This document shows, piece by piece, positions 7,052 to 15,553 of a stretch of DNA of 64,000 bases. The position numbers and the translations under genes are program-made. Source of the DNA: Nioella aestuarii (GTDB taxonomy: Bacteria; Pseudomonadota; Alphaproteobacteria; Rhodobacterales; Rhodobacteraceae); NCBI RefSeq assembly GCF_050896395.1, contig NZ_JBPBBA010000009.1, positions 1-64,000 on the forward strand, given 5' to 3'. Within the stretch, counting starts at the first letter, position 1, and every line of letters starts with the position of its first letter. The notes below the pieces were generated by a model. That model did no database searches. It saw nothing but the letters and a program-made list of their open reading frames with translations, and was not told where the DNA came from.

Positions 7052-7870
7052 TCAGCCGGGCATCCGCCCGCCGCTGATCCGGGTGATCTCGCGCGCCGCG
7101 CGGGCAACGGCGGTGCCGAAGCCCGCGACGCTGCCCGCATCGAACCGCGCATCAGGGCCAGAGACGGAGACACCGGCGCAAGGAAGCCCGTTCTCGTCAT
7201 AGATCGCCGAGCCAACGCAGGACATGCCCACGAACCGTTCCTCTCGGTCGAAGGAAAAGCCGCGCGCGCGGGTCAGCGCGAGATCTTCGAAGAGCGCCGC
7301 AGGGGTCGCCAGCGTGTTGTCGGTGAACCGCTGCAAACCCGCGCCCTGCAACAGTTTCTGCGCCTGATCTTCCCCCATGGCCGCCAGAATCGCCTTGCCG
7401 GTACCGGATGCGTGCATGGGCGTGCGCGCACCGGGCGGGAAGAAGGCGCGCACCGGGTTCTTGGTTTCCACCTGACCGACAAAGACCACCTCTGCCCCGT
7501 CCGGCACGGCAAGGTTCGCGGTCTCTGCCGTCTCGCGCATCAGCTGCGGCAGGATCACCTGCCCCGCCTCAACAATGCCATTGCGGCTGAGGTAAGAGAC
7601 GCCCGTGCGATAAGCCTCCAACCCGATCATCCAGTCCTGCCGGTCCTCGTCGAAACTGACAAAGCCGCGCTTTTGCAGAGTGGTCAGGATACGGTGCGTG
7701 GTGGCCGTTGGCACGCCCGCCGACAGTGCCAGATCGGTCAGCGTCGCGCGTTCCGCCTGCGCCAGCGTGGTCAACAGCCCGAGCGCCCGGTCGAGCGAAT
7801 TCAGCGTACTGGCGGAGCTTTCCTTGAACTGCGATTTGGGCCGTCCGCGGGCGCGTTTCTGATCTGCCAT
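7052..7870 (-). CDS. bhcR: IclR-family regulator of the beta-hydroxyaspartate cycle
   Basis: 272 residues. The N-terminal winged helix (LTDLALSAGVPTATTHRILT, about residues 44-63) is followed by the IclR effector domain (for example GTGKAILAAMG and SFDREERFVGMSCVGSAI). In Paracoccus the BhcR protein controls the adjacent bhcABCD operon and responds to glyoxylate. The same divergent position next to bhcA supports the name here. The start at 7870 (MADQKRARGRP) was chosen over an upstream ATG at 7933 because it begins the usual basic N-terminus and leaves the operator region free. The stop abuts the hemP stop. Confidence 0.88.
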   Translation of the reverse strand: MADQKRARGRPKSQFKESSASTLNSLDRALGLLTTLAQAERATLTDLALSAGVPTATTHRILTTLQKRGFVSFDEDRQDWMIGLEAYRTGVSYLSRNGIVEAGQVILPQLMRETAETANLAVPDGAEVVFVGQVETKNPVRAFFPPGARTPMHASGTGKAILAAMGEDQAQKLLQGAGLQRFTDNTLATPAALFEDLALTRARGFSFDREERFVGMSCVGSAIYDENGLPCAGVSVSGPDARFDAGSVAGFGTAVARAAREITRISGGRMPG

Positions 7871-7936
7871 GAGGGGGCCTTTCGAAGGTGCGAATCCAAG
7901 GGTTGCGTGCGCAGGGTTACGCCCAACATCCACATT

Positions 7937-8015
7937 ATGGAATTATTTTCCATTTTTTGCAGTAAATAAATTTCCATGAAATACAGACAGTTTGATGGAT
8001 CATTGAAGTATTCAA
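7937..8015. promoter_or_regulatory. Inverted repeats between bhcR and bhcA, likely BhcR operators
   Basis: Three small inverted repeats lie in the divergent promoter region: ATGGAA-N5-TTCCAT (7937-7953), ATTTC-N3-GAAAT (7970-7982) and TTGAA-N3-TTCAA (8003-8015). Their centres are about 31 and 33 bases apart, close to three helical turns. IclR regulators commonly bind several palindromic sites of this size. Assignment to BhcR is inference from position. Confidence 0.5.
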
Positions 8016-8085
8016 AAACCTTTTCTGAGAAAATTGTAAAACCCTTCACCCTGTCCGATCCTGTGGGCATAGCGGAGGAACCCCC

Positions 8086-9276
8086 ATGTCGACCCAGAAC
8101 CCGATCTTCATTCCCGGCCCGACCAACATGCCCGACCGGCTGCGCCTTGCGATGCATGTGCAGACGCAGGACCACCGCGCGCCCGATTTCGTGGAGACCT
8201 TTGCCCCAGTGCTGGAGGACACGAAGCGCGTCTTTGGCAGCCGCGAAGGCCAGATCATCACCTTCCCCGCCAGCGGAACCGGTGGGTGGGAAGCATCTGT
8301 CACCAATACGCTGTCGCCCGGCGACCGGGTTCTTGTCGCGCGTTACGGCATGTTCAGCCATCGCTGGATCGACCTGTGCCAGCGCCACGGGCTGGAGGTT
8401 CAGGTGATCGAGTGCGATTGGGGCGCAGGGGCGCCTGCCGATGCGTTCGAGGCCGCTTTGACCGCCGACGATGCCCACAAGATCAAGGCCGTTCTGGTCA
8501 CCCATAACGAAACCGCAACCGGCGTCGTCTCTGACATCGCTGCCGTGCGCCGAGCGATGGATGCGGGGGGGCACCCGGCGATGCTGTTTGTCGATTGCGT
8601 CAGTTCGCTGGCCTCCATGCCCTTCGAGTTCGACGCCTGGGGCGTGGATATCGCTGTTTCGGGATCGCAAAAGGGGTTTATGCTGGCCACCGGTATGGCG
8701 ATCCTCTGCGTCAGCCCCAAGGCGCTGGCCGCCATGGACACCGCCACCCTGCCCCGCACCTTCTTCGATTTCCGCGACATGATGAAGGCCAATGCCTCGG
8801 GCGGGTTCCCCTACACCCCGCCCTTGCAGCTGATCTATGGGCTGCGCGAAAGCCTGAAGATGTTGTTCGAGGAAGGGTTGGACAACGTCTATGCCCGCCA
8901 CCACCGGCTGGCAGAGGGCGTGCGCCAGGCGGTCGATGCCTGGAGGTTGAGGCTGGTCGCGCAATCGCCCGACCTCTATTCTGACACCGTCAGCGCGATT
9001 TATGTGCCGGACGGGTTCGACAGCAACGCGCTGACCGATCACGCGTTTTCGGCCTATGGCGTCAGCTTCGGCATCGGGCTGGGGCAGATGAACGGCAAGG
9101 CGTTCCGCATTGGCCATCTGGGCAGCCTGACCGATGTCATGGTGCTGTCGGGGCTGGCCACGATCGAGATGGCCATGGCCGATCTGGATTATCCGGTCAC
9201 GCTTGGGTCCGGCGTTGCGGCGGCACAGGAGTATTTCCGCGCCAGCCGTTCCGATGCCCTGAAATCGGCAGCATGA
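8086..9276 (+). CDS. bhcA: Aspartate-glyoxylate aminotransferase BhcA
   Basis: 396 residues, a class V PLP aminotransferase often mislabelled serine-glyoxylate aminotransferase. In the beta-hydroxyaspartate cycle it transfers the amino group of aspartate to glyoxylate, giving glycine and oxaloacetate. The PLP lysine is in SGSQKGFML. The substrate-phosphate region and the glyoxylate-type N-terminus (FIPGPTNMPDRLR) are present. GGAGG lies eight bases before the ATG. It leads the operon bhcA-bhcB-bhcC-bhcD. The specific substrate assignment rests on the complete four-enzyme context rather than on this sequence alone. Confidence 0.92.
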   Translation: MSTQNPIFIPGPTNMPDRLRLAMHVQTQDHRAPDFVETFAPVLEDTKRVFGSREGQIITFPASGTGGWEASVTNTLSPGDRVLVARYGMFSHRWIDLCQRHGLEVQVIECDWGAGAPADAFEAALTADDAHKIKAVLVTHNETATGVVSDIAAVRRAMDAGGHPAMLFVDCVSSLASMPFEFDAWGVDIAVSGSQKGFMLATGMAILCVSPKALAAMDTATLPRTFFDFRDMMKANASGGFPYTPPLQLIYGLRESLKMLFEEGLDNVYARHHRLAEGVRQAVDAWRLRLVAQSPDLYSDTVSAIYVPDGFDSNALTDHAFSAYGVSFGIGLGQMNGKAFRIGHLGSLTDVMVLSGLATIEMAMADLDYPVTLGSGVAAAQEYFRASRSDALKSAA

Positions 9277-9287
9277 GGAGACCCAAG

Positions 9288-10262
9288 ATGCTGGACGCAA
9301 CCACAGCTGTTGAGACCCTGACCATCGACGACATGCGCGCCGCGCATGAGCGGATCAGGCCCCATATCCGGCGGACACCGGTGCTTCAGTCAGAGTTCCT
9401 GAACGACCTGACCGGGGCCGAGCTGTTCTTCAAATGCGAGAACCTGCAGGAGGCCGGGGCCTTCAAGGTGCGCGGGGCTTGCAATGCGGTCTTTGGACTG
9501 TCCGAGGAGATGGCCGCGCGCGGCGTCTGCACCCACAGTTCCGGCAACCACGCGCTGTCGCTGTCTTACGCGGCGGGGCGGCGGGGCATTCCCTGCAACG
9601 TGGTGATGCCGCGCACCGCGCCTCAGGCCAAGAAAGACGCCGTGCGCCGCTATGGTGGGATCATCACCGAATGCGAGCCCTCGACCAGCAGCCGCGAGGC
9701 GGTTTTTGCCAAGGTGCAGGCGCGCACGGGGGGCGAGTTCGTCCATCCGTACAATGATCCGCGCGTAATCGCGGGTCAGGCCACCTGCTCTGCGGAACTG
9801 CTGGAACAGACCGGCGGGCTTGATGCGGTTGTGGCCCCCATCGGTGGCGGCGGCATGATCTCGGGCACCTGTTTGACGCTGTCGAACCTCGCGCCCAAAA
9901 CCGCGATCTATGCGGCAGAACCCGAGCAGGCCGACGATGCCGCCCGCAGCTTCCGCGCGGGTCATATCATCGCCGATGACGCGCCCGAGACCATCGCTGA
10001 CGGGCTGAAAGTGCCGTTGAAGGAAAACACCTGGCATTTCGTGTCCCGCTTCGTGACCGATGTGCAGACCTCGACCGAGCAGGAGATCATCGACGCGATG
10101 AAACTGACCTGGAAGGCGCTGCGCGTGGTGATGGAACCCTCCAGCGCCGTGCCGCTGGCCACGATTTTGAAGAACCGAGACCTCTATGCCGGCAAGCGCG
10201 TCGGTGTCATCATCACCGGCGGTAACGTCGATCTGGACCGGTTGCCGTGGATGGTGGGCTAA
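9288..10262 (+). CDS. bhcB: Beta-hydroxyaspartate dehydratase BhcB
   Basis: 324 residues, fold-type II PLP dehydratase of the threonine/serine dehydratase family. In the cycle it removes water from erythro-beta-hydroxyaspartate to give iminosuccinate. The PLP lysine is in AGAFKVRGA, SSGNHA binds the substrate carboxylate, and GGGGMISGT holds the cofactor phosphate. The start at 9288 (MLDATTAVETL) has GAGGAG seven bases upstream, inside the end of bhcA. An ATG at 9273 that overlaps the bhcA stop lacks such a site. Its stop codon lies in a stem-loop before bhcC. Confidence 0.92.
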   Translation: MLDATTAVETLTIDDMRAAHERIRPHIRRTPVLQSEFLNDLTGAELFFKCENLQEAGAFKVRGACNAVFGLSEEMAARGVCTHSSGNHALSLSYAAGRRGIPCNVVMPRTAPQAKKDAVRRYGGIITECEPSTSSREAVFAKVQARTGGEFVHPYNDPRVIAGQATCSAELLEQTGGLDAVVAPIGGGGMISGTCLTLSNLAPKTAIYAAEPEQADDAARSFRAGHIIADDAPETIADGLKVPLKENTWHFVSRFVTDVQTSTEQEIIDAMKLTWKALRVVMEPSSAVPLATILKNRDLYAGKRVGVIITGGNVDLDRLPWMVG

Positions 10263-10271
10263 CAGCCCACC
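10253..10271. repeat. Stem-loop at the bhcB stop codon, REP-like
   Basis: GGTGGGCT (10253-10260) and AGCCCACC (10264-10271) form an eight-base perfect stem with a three-base loop containing the TAA stop. There is no T-run. It resembles GGTGGGC/GCCCACC palindromic elements scattered in proteobacterial genomes. It may stabilise the upstream mRNA or reduce read-through into bhcC. Confidence 0.5.
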
Positions 10272-10301
10272 CTACGCACGCGTCCAACGAAGGAGAACAT
10301 C

Positions 10302-11465
10302 ATGAAAGATCTGACCGATTTCGACGCTTACGACGTTGGCTTCGACATCCCCGCCAAGCCCGGCATGAACGAGGCCGACATCCAGACGCCCTGCCTGATC
10401 CTCGATCTGGACGCGCTGGAGCGTAATATCATCAAGATGGGCAACTACGCCAAAGCGCACGGAATGCGCCACCGGGTGCATGGGAAGATGCACAAATCCG
10501 TGGACGTTGCGCTGTTGCAGGAACGGCTTGGCGGCGCGGTTGGGGTCTGCTGTCAGAAGGTCAGCGAGGCCGAGGTGTTCGCGCGCGGCGGCATAAAGGA
10601 TGTGCTGGTGTCCAACCAGGTGCGCGACCCGGTTAAGTTGGACCGTCTGGCGCGGATGCCCAAACTGGGCGCGCGGGTGCTGGTCTGCGTGGATGACCTC
10701 GCCAATGTGGCGGAGCTTTCCGACGCCGCGTCCCGCCATGGCACCGAGATCGAGTGCCTGATCGAGATCGACTGCGGTGCTGGACGGTGCGGGGTCACGT
10801 CTGCGGCGGCAGTGGTGGAGATCGCCAAGGCCATCGAAGCTGCGCCGGGGCTGAAATTCACCGGCATCCAGGCCTATCAGGGCGCCATGCAGCATCTGGA
10901 CAGCTATGCAGACCGAAAGGCCAAGCTGGATATCGCCATCGCCCAGGTGGCCGAAGCGGTTGCGGCGCTGAAAGCTGCAGGGCTGGAGGCGGAACTGGTG
11001 TCTGGCGGCGGCACCGGCTCCTATTATTTCGAAAGTAATTCAGGGGTTTATAACGAACTTCAATGCGGATCCTATGCCTTCATGGACGCCGATTATGGCC
11101 GTATCCTCGATGAAAACGGCAAGCGGATCGACCAAGGGGAATGGGAAAACGCACTGTTCATCCTGACCAGCGTCATGAGCCACGCGAAGGCTGACAAGGC
11201 GATAGTTGATGCGGGGCTAAAGGCGCAGTCGGTCGATAGCGGACTGCCAGTGATCTTCGGGCGGGACGATGTGACCTACGCAAAATGCTCCGACGAACAT
11301 GGCGTGGTCAGCGACCCGCAAGGCGCGCTGAAGGTCAACGACAAACTGCGGCTAGTGCCCGGCCACTGCGACCCAACCTGCAATGTCCACGATTGGTATG
11401 TGGGTGTGCGCAACGGCAAGGTGGAAGCGGTCTGGCCGGTGTCTGCCCGTGGCAAGGCCTATTGA
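10302..11465 (+). CDS. bhcC: Beta-hydroxyaspartate aldolase BhcC
   Basis: 387 residues, alanine-racemase-fold PLP enzyme of the D-threonine aldolase group. In the cycle it joins glycine and glyoxylate to erythro-beta-hydroxyaspartate. Visible are TPCLILDLDALERN at the N-terminus, the PLP lysine region HGKMHKS, the glycine-rich phosphate site SGGGTGSY, and the metal-binding C-terminal motif PGHCDPTCN, which in this family carries the divalent-cation His and Asp ligands. AAGGAG precedes the ATG by seven bases. It lies between bhcB and bhcD in the same operon. Confidence 0.92.
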   Translation: MKDLTDFDAYDVGFDIPAKPGMNEADIQTPCLILDLDALERNIIKMGNYAKAHGMRHRVHGKMHKSVDVALLQERLGGAVGVCCQKVSEAEVFARGGIKDVLVSNQVRDPVKLDRLARMPKLGARVLVCVDDLANVAELSDAASRHGTEIECLIEIDCGAGRCGVTSAAAVVEIAKAIEAAPGLKFTGIQAYQGAMQHLDSYADRKAKLDIAIAQVAEAVAALKAAGLEAELVSGGGTGSYYFESNSGVYNELQCGSYAFMDADYGRILDENGKRIDQGEWENALFILTSVMSHAKADKAIVDAGLKAQSVDSGLPVIFGRDDVTYAKCSDEHGVVSDPQGALKVNDKLRLVPGHCDPTCNVHDWYVGVRNGKVEAVWPVSARGKAY

Positions 11466-11475
11466 GGTGGCGAGT

Positions 11476-12462
11476 ATGACCCGTGAAACAGATGGCCTGC
11501 TGATCGTGGGCGAGGCGCTTTGCCAGGAGCTCATGGACCGGCCTGCCGCCTTTGATGCGGTGCAATCCGTCTTTGCCGCCATGGCCTCGGGCGAGGCGCG
11601 AAACTTTCCCGTGATCCGCGAGGCTTTGGGCCATGCAGATGCGCTTTACGGGTTCAAGTCGGGCTTTGACCGGGCGGGACTGACGCTCGGCCTGAAATCG
11701 GGGGGCTATTGGCCGGGGAACATGGCGAAGGGGCTGACCAATCACCAATCCACCGTGTTCCTGTTTGACCCAGACACCGGGCAACTGTCGGCTCTTGTGG
11801 GCGGAAACTACCTGACCGCCCTGCGCACGGCAGCATCGTCTGCGGTGTCCATCGCGCATCTGGCGCGCAAGGATGCCAAGGTTCTGGGCATGATCGGCGC
11901 GGGGCACCAATCCACCTTTCAACTGCGCGCCGCCGCCGAGCAGCGCAGGTTCGAAAAGGTGGTCGCCTTGAACCGGAACCCCGAGCGGCTGAACCGCCTT
12001 GCCACTGTCGCCGCGGAACTGGGGCTGGAATTCGAGGCGGTGACGCCAGAGGGTCTGGGGGCCGAGGCCGATGTGATCATCACCATCGTGTCCGCCTATG
12101 AACCACTTCTTATGCAAGAATGGATCAAGCCTGGCACCCACATCGCCTGCATGGGCACCGACACCAAAGGCAAGCAGGAGGTCGACCCCGCCCTGGTCGC
12201 GGCAGCCACGGTCTTTACCGATGAAATCGCGCAATCCGTCAGCATCGGCGAAGCGCAACATGCGGTGATCGCGGGTCTGATCGGCGCAGATCAGATCACT
12301 CCGCTTGGCGAGGTGATCAACGGCACCCACCCCGGCCGCCGGTCGGACGAGGAGATCACCCTTTTTGACGGCACAGGAGTGGGGTTGCAGGATCTTGCCG
12401 TGGCATCTGCCGCTGCGAAACTGGCAGAGGCTGCGGGCAAGGCCACGCGGGTCACGCTCTGA
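11476..12462 (+). CDS. bhcD: Iminosuccinate reductase BhcD
   Basis: 328 residues, ornithine cyclodeaminase/mu-crystallin family. In the cycle it reduces iminosuccinate to aspartate with a nicotinamide cofactor, regenerating the amino donor for BhcA. The Rossmann motif is MIGAGHQSTFQLRAA (about residue 140), preceded by the family segment LVGGNYLTALRTAA. GAGG lies nine bases before the ATG at 11476 and overlaps the bhcC stop region, indicating translational linkage. Together the four enzymes convert two glyoxylate to oxaloacetate without carbon loss, a route known for marine glycolate use. Confidence 0.92.
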   Translation: MTRETDGLLIVGEALCQELMDRPAAFDAVQSVFAAMASGEARNFPVIREALGHADALYGFKSGFDRAGLTLGLKSGGYWPGNMAKGLTNHQSTVFLFDPDTGQLSALVGGNYLTALRTAASSAVSIAHLARKDAKVLGMIGAGHQSTFQLRAAAEQRRFEKVVALNRNPERLNRLATVAAELGLEFEAVTPEGLGAEADVIITIVSAYEPLLMQEWIKPGTHIACMGTDTKGKQEVDPALVAAATVFTDEIAQSVSIGEAQHAVIAGLIGADQITPLGEVINGTHPGRRSDEEITLFDGTGVGLQDLAVASAAAKLAEAAGKATRVTL

Positions 12463-12478
12463 CCGGGTCGGGCCGGGG

Positions 12479-13327
12479 TCAGTCGGGCCAGTTCCGGCGC
12501 AGATCCCAGGCCAGATCCTGAACCGAGGCCACGCGGGCCCCTCCGCCTGGCGTGGCCTCGATATACCCGACCAAAGCAAAGGGCAGATCGCCCGCCAACG
12601 CCCCGGCGACAATCCGGTCGATCAGGATCGTCTCGCGACCCGGTACAGCAGTACGGGGCAATTCCGCTTCGGCAAACATCAGCGCGATCAGCTCGGCACA
12701 GAACAAGGCCGACGCGTCGCCCGCATCAAACCGCATGTCGAAGGGCGTGCCCATCTGATCCATCCCCCGACGCAAGGCAGTGGCGCGCGTGGCGGGTGGC
12801 GGGCGCAGGGCGACGACGGCGTCGGTATCCAGCACCACCTCGGCGGGTGCCAAGCGCACACCACCATCTACCGCCTCCAGGTAGAGGTTTCCGTCGCGAA
12901 TCTGCTGATGAAAGGGCACCAGTTCCGGCAGATGCCAAAGCCCCGCCTCGCGCAGTTGTGTCTCGGTTCCGATATAGGTCGCGCCATGGGTGAACTGACC
13001 GGGGATCAGCAGGCCCGACACGCGGTTGTCCGAATGGAAGAACACCAGATCCATGGGGCGCAGGCTGTCTTGCAACAGCGCCGTAGCCTCGGGCTGCGAT
13101 GTCATGCGGCCAGGGCGAAACTGGATCAGCCCAAGCCGGCGCATGGTGCCGACATTGGCATCGGCCAGTTCGATCATCCAGTCAGGGTAAGACCCCGTCC
13201 CCTGACAGCAGCCTGCTGTGATATCGGCCGGGGCGGCCTGTGCGATATCTGCGGGAACCGGCTGATCGGAACAGCCTGCAAGACCCAGCAGAGCCATCCC
13301 TGCGACACCCGCTCGCCATCCTTTCAT
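12479..13327 (-). CDS. Lipoprotein, YiiX/NlpC-P60-like cysteine hydrolase
   Basis: 282 residues. A lipoprotein signal peptide ends in LLGLAGC, with Cys at residue 19. The body resembles the permuted papain-like group (YiiX/YebB type). The segment PMDLVFFHSD is followed by a catalytic-type His in QFTHGATYIG, and the candidate nucleophile Cys comes much later in SALFCAELIA. The order His before Cys is what marks the permuted fold. Substrate is unknown; relatives are proposed to act on cell-wall peptides or lipids. The start at 13327 has GGAAGGG upstream. It is convergent with bhcD, 16 bases apart, and stands alone. Confidence 0.7.
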   Translation of the reverse strand: MKGWRAGVAGMALLGLAGCSDQPVPADIAQAAPADITAGCCQGTGSYPDWMIELADANVGTMRRLGLIQFRPGRMTSQPEATALLQDSLRPMDLVFFHSDNRVSGLLIPGQFTHGATYIGTETQLREAGLWHLPELVPFHQQIRDGNLYLEAVDGGVRLAPAEVVLDTDAVVALRPPPATRATALRRGMDQMGTPFDMRFDAGDASALFCAELIALMFAEAELPRTAVPGRETILIDRIVAGALAGDLPFALVGYIEATPGGGARVASVQDLAWDLRRNWPD

Positions 13328-13583
13328 TGCGCACCCTTCCGCTCTGATGCGCATAGGATGGCAGATAAATCGCAGAAGGTCATTAGACGGCGCGCAAGCG
13401 GGTGCACAAACGCGAGGATGGCGGGCCCGGTGGGTCCAGCGCGGGACGGCATTTTCGACCTGTCAGGGGTGGAGATTGACCTCTCGCCAGGGGGCGGGGT
13501 CATCATTCCCCTCAACGGATCACTGCATGAGATAGTAGTGGGCGGGGCTCCTGACCGGGGCCCCGCCGCAATCACTGCGCCCC

Positions 13584-14891
13584 TCAGCCCCCGAACATGG
13601 AATTCGGGATCAGCAACGCAATGCCCGGGAACGCGATGATCAGCAGAAGGCCAATGATCATAGCGATCAGGAACGGCGTGACGCCCCTGAAGACCGTGGT
13701 TAGGGACACGTCCCCCGCCACGCCCCGGACGACGAAGACGTTGAGGCCGACGGGCGGTGTGATCATGCCCATCTCGATCACGATCACCGCTACGACACCG
13801 AACCAGATCGGATCAAACCCGTGCTGCAGGATCACCGGAAACACAATCGGGATCGAGATCACCAGCATCGACAGCCCATCCATGAACATGCCGAGCACGA
13901 TATAGGCCAACAGAATGACGAAGAGCGTGCCATAGGCCCCTAGCCCGAGCGATTCCAACCCCGTGCCGAGCGTTGCGGGAATATGGGTTACTGCAAAAAA
14001 CGGGTTCAGGACATTCGCCCCGATCACGATCGTATACAGCATCGCCGAGGTCTTGAGCGTATCGAGGATCGCACCACGAAATTTCTCAAAGCTCAACTTT
14101 CGCTGGACCAGCGCCAGGATCAGCACCAGCGAAGAACCGATGCCCGAGGCCTCGACCGGGGTGAAGACGCCCAGATAAATTCCGCCGATGGACACCACGA
14201 TGACCGCCAACAACGGCATGGCACGGCCCAAGAGGACGAAACGCTCTGCCAATGGCACCGCCTCGCCTCGGGGACCAGCGGCCGGGTCGCGCGTTGCGAT
14301 CAGCCAGATCGTGACAATGAAGAGGATGGTCAGCAGCAGGCCTGGCAGGATGCCCGCCATGAACAGCCGTCCGATCGATTCCTCGGTGAGGATTGCATAG
14401 AGAACGAACCCGGTTGACGGCGGAATGAGAAAGCCGAGTGTGCCGCCTGCGGCGATCGACCCGGTGGCGAGGCTGGGTGCATAGCCCAAACGCCGCATCT
14501 CGGGCAGCGCGACCTTGCCGAGCGTCACCGCCGTGGCCACGGACGACCCCGACACCGCGGCGAAGGCAGCGCATCCGAGGACCGACGCCGAGGCAAGCCC
14601 GCCTCTGGCCTGGCCAACCCAGGCGAAGGCCGCATCATAAAGCCCCCGGCTGAAGCCGGCAGCCGAGGAGATGTTGCCGAGCAGAATAAACATCGGCACC
14701 ACGATCAGTGAATAGTTCGAGATCGCCGAGAAACTCTCTGTCAGGATCACCGCACCAGCACCGCGCGCGCCTTCTAGATACCAATAGCCGAAGAAGCCGA
14801 CGAGCATCATAGCGAACGCCACAGGCGTGCGCAGGATCATCAGAACGAATAGGCAGAAGATGCCAACGAGGCCAGCGAGTTCGGGGCTCAT
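13584..14891 (-). CDS. dctM: TRAP transporter large permease DctM-like
   Basis: 435 residues, about twelve hydrophobic segments, the ion-coupled translocation subunit of a tripartite ATP-independent periplasmic transporter. Family motifs include GCAAFAAVSGSSVATAVTLG, GGTLGFLIPPST and the C-terminal GMITPPVGLNVFVV. Length is normal. It overlaps dctQ by four bases (ATGA), so the two permease subunits are translationally coupled. It is the last gene of the leftward unit that begins with the P450 at 19851. The position suggests uptake of an organic acid used by that unit. Substrate cannot be read from this subunit. Confidence 0.93.
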   Translation of the reverse strand: MSPELAGLVGIFCLFVLMILRTPVAFAMMLVGFFGYWYLEGARGAGAVILTESFSAISNYSLIVVPMFILLGNISSAAGFSRGLYDAAFAWVGQARGGLASASVLGCAAFAAVSGSSVATAVTLGKVALPEMRRLGYAPSLATGSIAAGGTLGFLIPPSTGFVLYAILTEESIGRLFMAGILPGLLLTILFIVTIWLIATRDPAAGPRGEAVPLAERFVLLGRAMPLLAVIVVSIGGIYLGVFTPVEASGIGSSLVLILALVQRKLSFEKFRGAILDTLKTSAMLYTIVIGANVLNPFFAVTHIPATLGTGLESLGLGAYGTLFVILLAYIVLGMFMDGLSMLVISIPIVFPVILQHGFDPIWFGVVAVIVIEMGMITPPVGLNVFVVRGVAGDVSLTTVFRGVTPFLIAMIIGLLLIIAFPGIALLIPNSMFGG

Positions 14892-15400
14892 GTTCCATGC
14901 TCCATCGCGTTTTCATGGCCGGCCAGACGCATGATGATCTGCTCGGCGAATATCAGAACGCACAGACCGCTCCCCGCTGCGAGTATGGCGTAGAAGGGCC
15001 AGAGCGGCAGGCTCAGCATGTTCGTCGTATCGTTGAATTCGTAGGTGTCGAGCACCTTGAGGATGGCACGGCGGCACAACAAGGCCAACACCAAACCAGA
15101 CAGAAGACGCGAGCCAATATCCCCGATCAGCCGCCCCCATTTGCCGATGTGGTTATCCAGGACGTCAACCGCGATATGCGCGTTGTGAAAAGTGCAAAAG
15201 GGCAGCGCCGCCATCACCATGGCAACTGCGGTCAGCTGCACGATCTCGTTCACACCAAGGATCGGCTGGCCAACGACATAGCGCATAATGACAGATGCCG
15301 CGATGACACCCATCATGAACAGCAGGCAGATGCCCGCCAGTGTCGCCAGAACATAGGTCGCTCGCTCAAACAGCCGGGAAACTGAAGAAAGAGAGGTCAT
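14888..15400 (-). CDS. dctQ: TRAP transporter small permease DctQ-like
   Basis: 170 residues with four membrane segments, typical of DctQ, the small subunit that scaffolds DctM and docks the binding protein. The start at 15400 (MTSLSSVSRLFERATYVLAT) follows AGGAGG. An upstream in-frame ATG would add a basic extension without family support. The motif VNEIVQLTAVAMVMAALPF in the second and third segments is usual for the family. It is preceded by a stem-loop that separates it from dctP. Confidence 0.92.
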   Translation of the reverse strand: MTSLSSVSRLFERATYVLATLAGICLLFMMGVIAASVIMRYVVGQPILGVNEIVQLTAVAMVMAALPFCTFHNAHIAVDVLDNHIGKWGRLIGDIGSRLLSGLVLALLCRRAILKVLDTYEFNDTTNMLSLPLWPFYAILAAGSGLCVLIFAEQIIMRLAGHENAMEHGT

Positions 15401-15489
15401 GGAAGTGCCTCCTAGTGGTTTGCGGTTTCGGCGTTTCGCTGTCGAAAAGATCAGGACAGACCGAACGCGAAGCGTAGTCTCTGAGGTCA

Positions 15490-15518
15490 GACGACCCACA
15501 CAGGACGTGCGGGTCGTC
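15490..15518 (-). promoter_or_regulatory. Stem-loop between dctP and dctQ
   Basis: GACGACCC (15490-15497) pairs perfectly with GGGTCGTC (15511-15518). No T-run follows. Such intercistronic hairpins often protect the mRNA of the binding protein and leave less permease message, matching the need for more DctP than DctQM. Confidence 0.55.
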
Positions 15519-15553
15519 GGATTTCGGCGGGCAAAAGATGCCCACCCAGCAGG

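Noticed and set aside
7801..9300. Open frame of 499 codons on the minus strand over bhcA and the bhcR-bhcA promoter
   Set aside because: It crosses the promoter region and opposes two certain genes; composition is His/Arg-rich without motifs.
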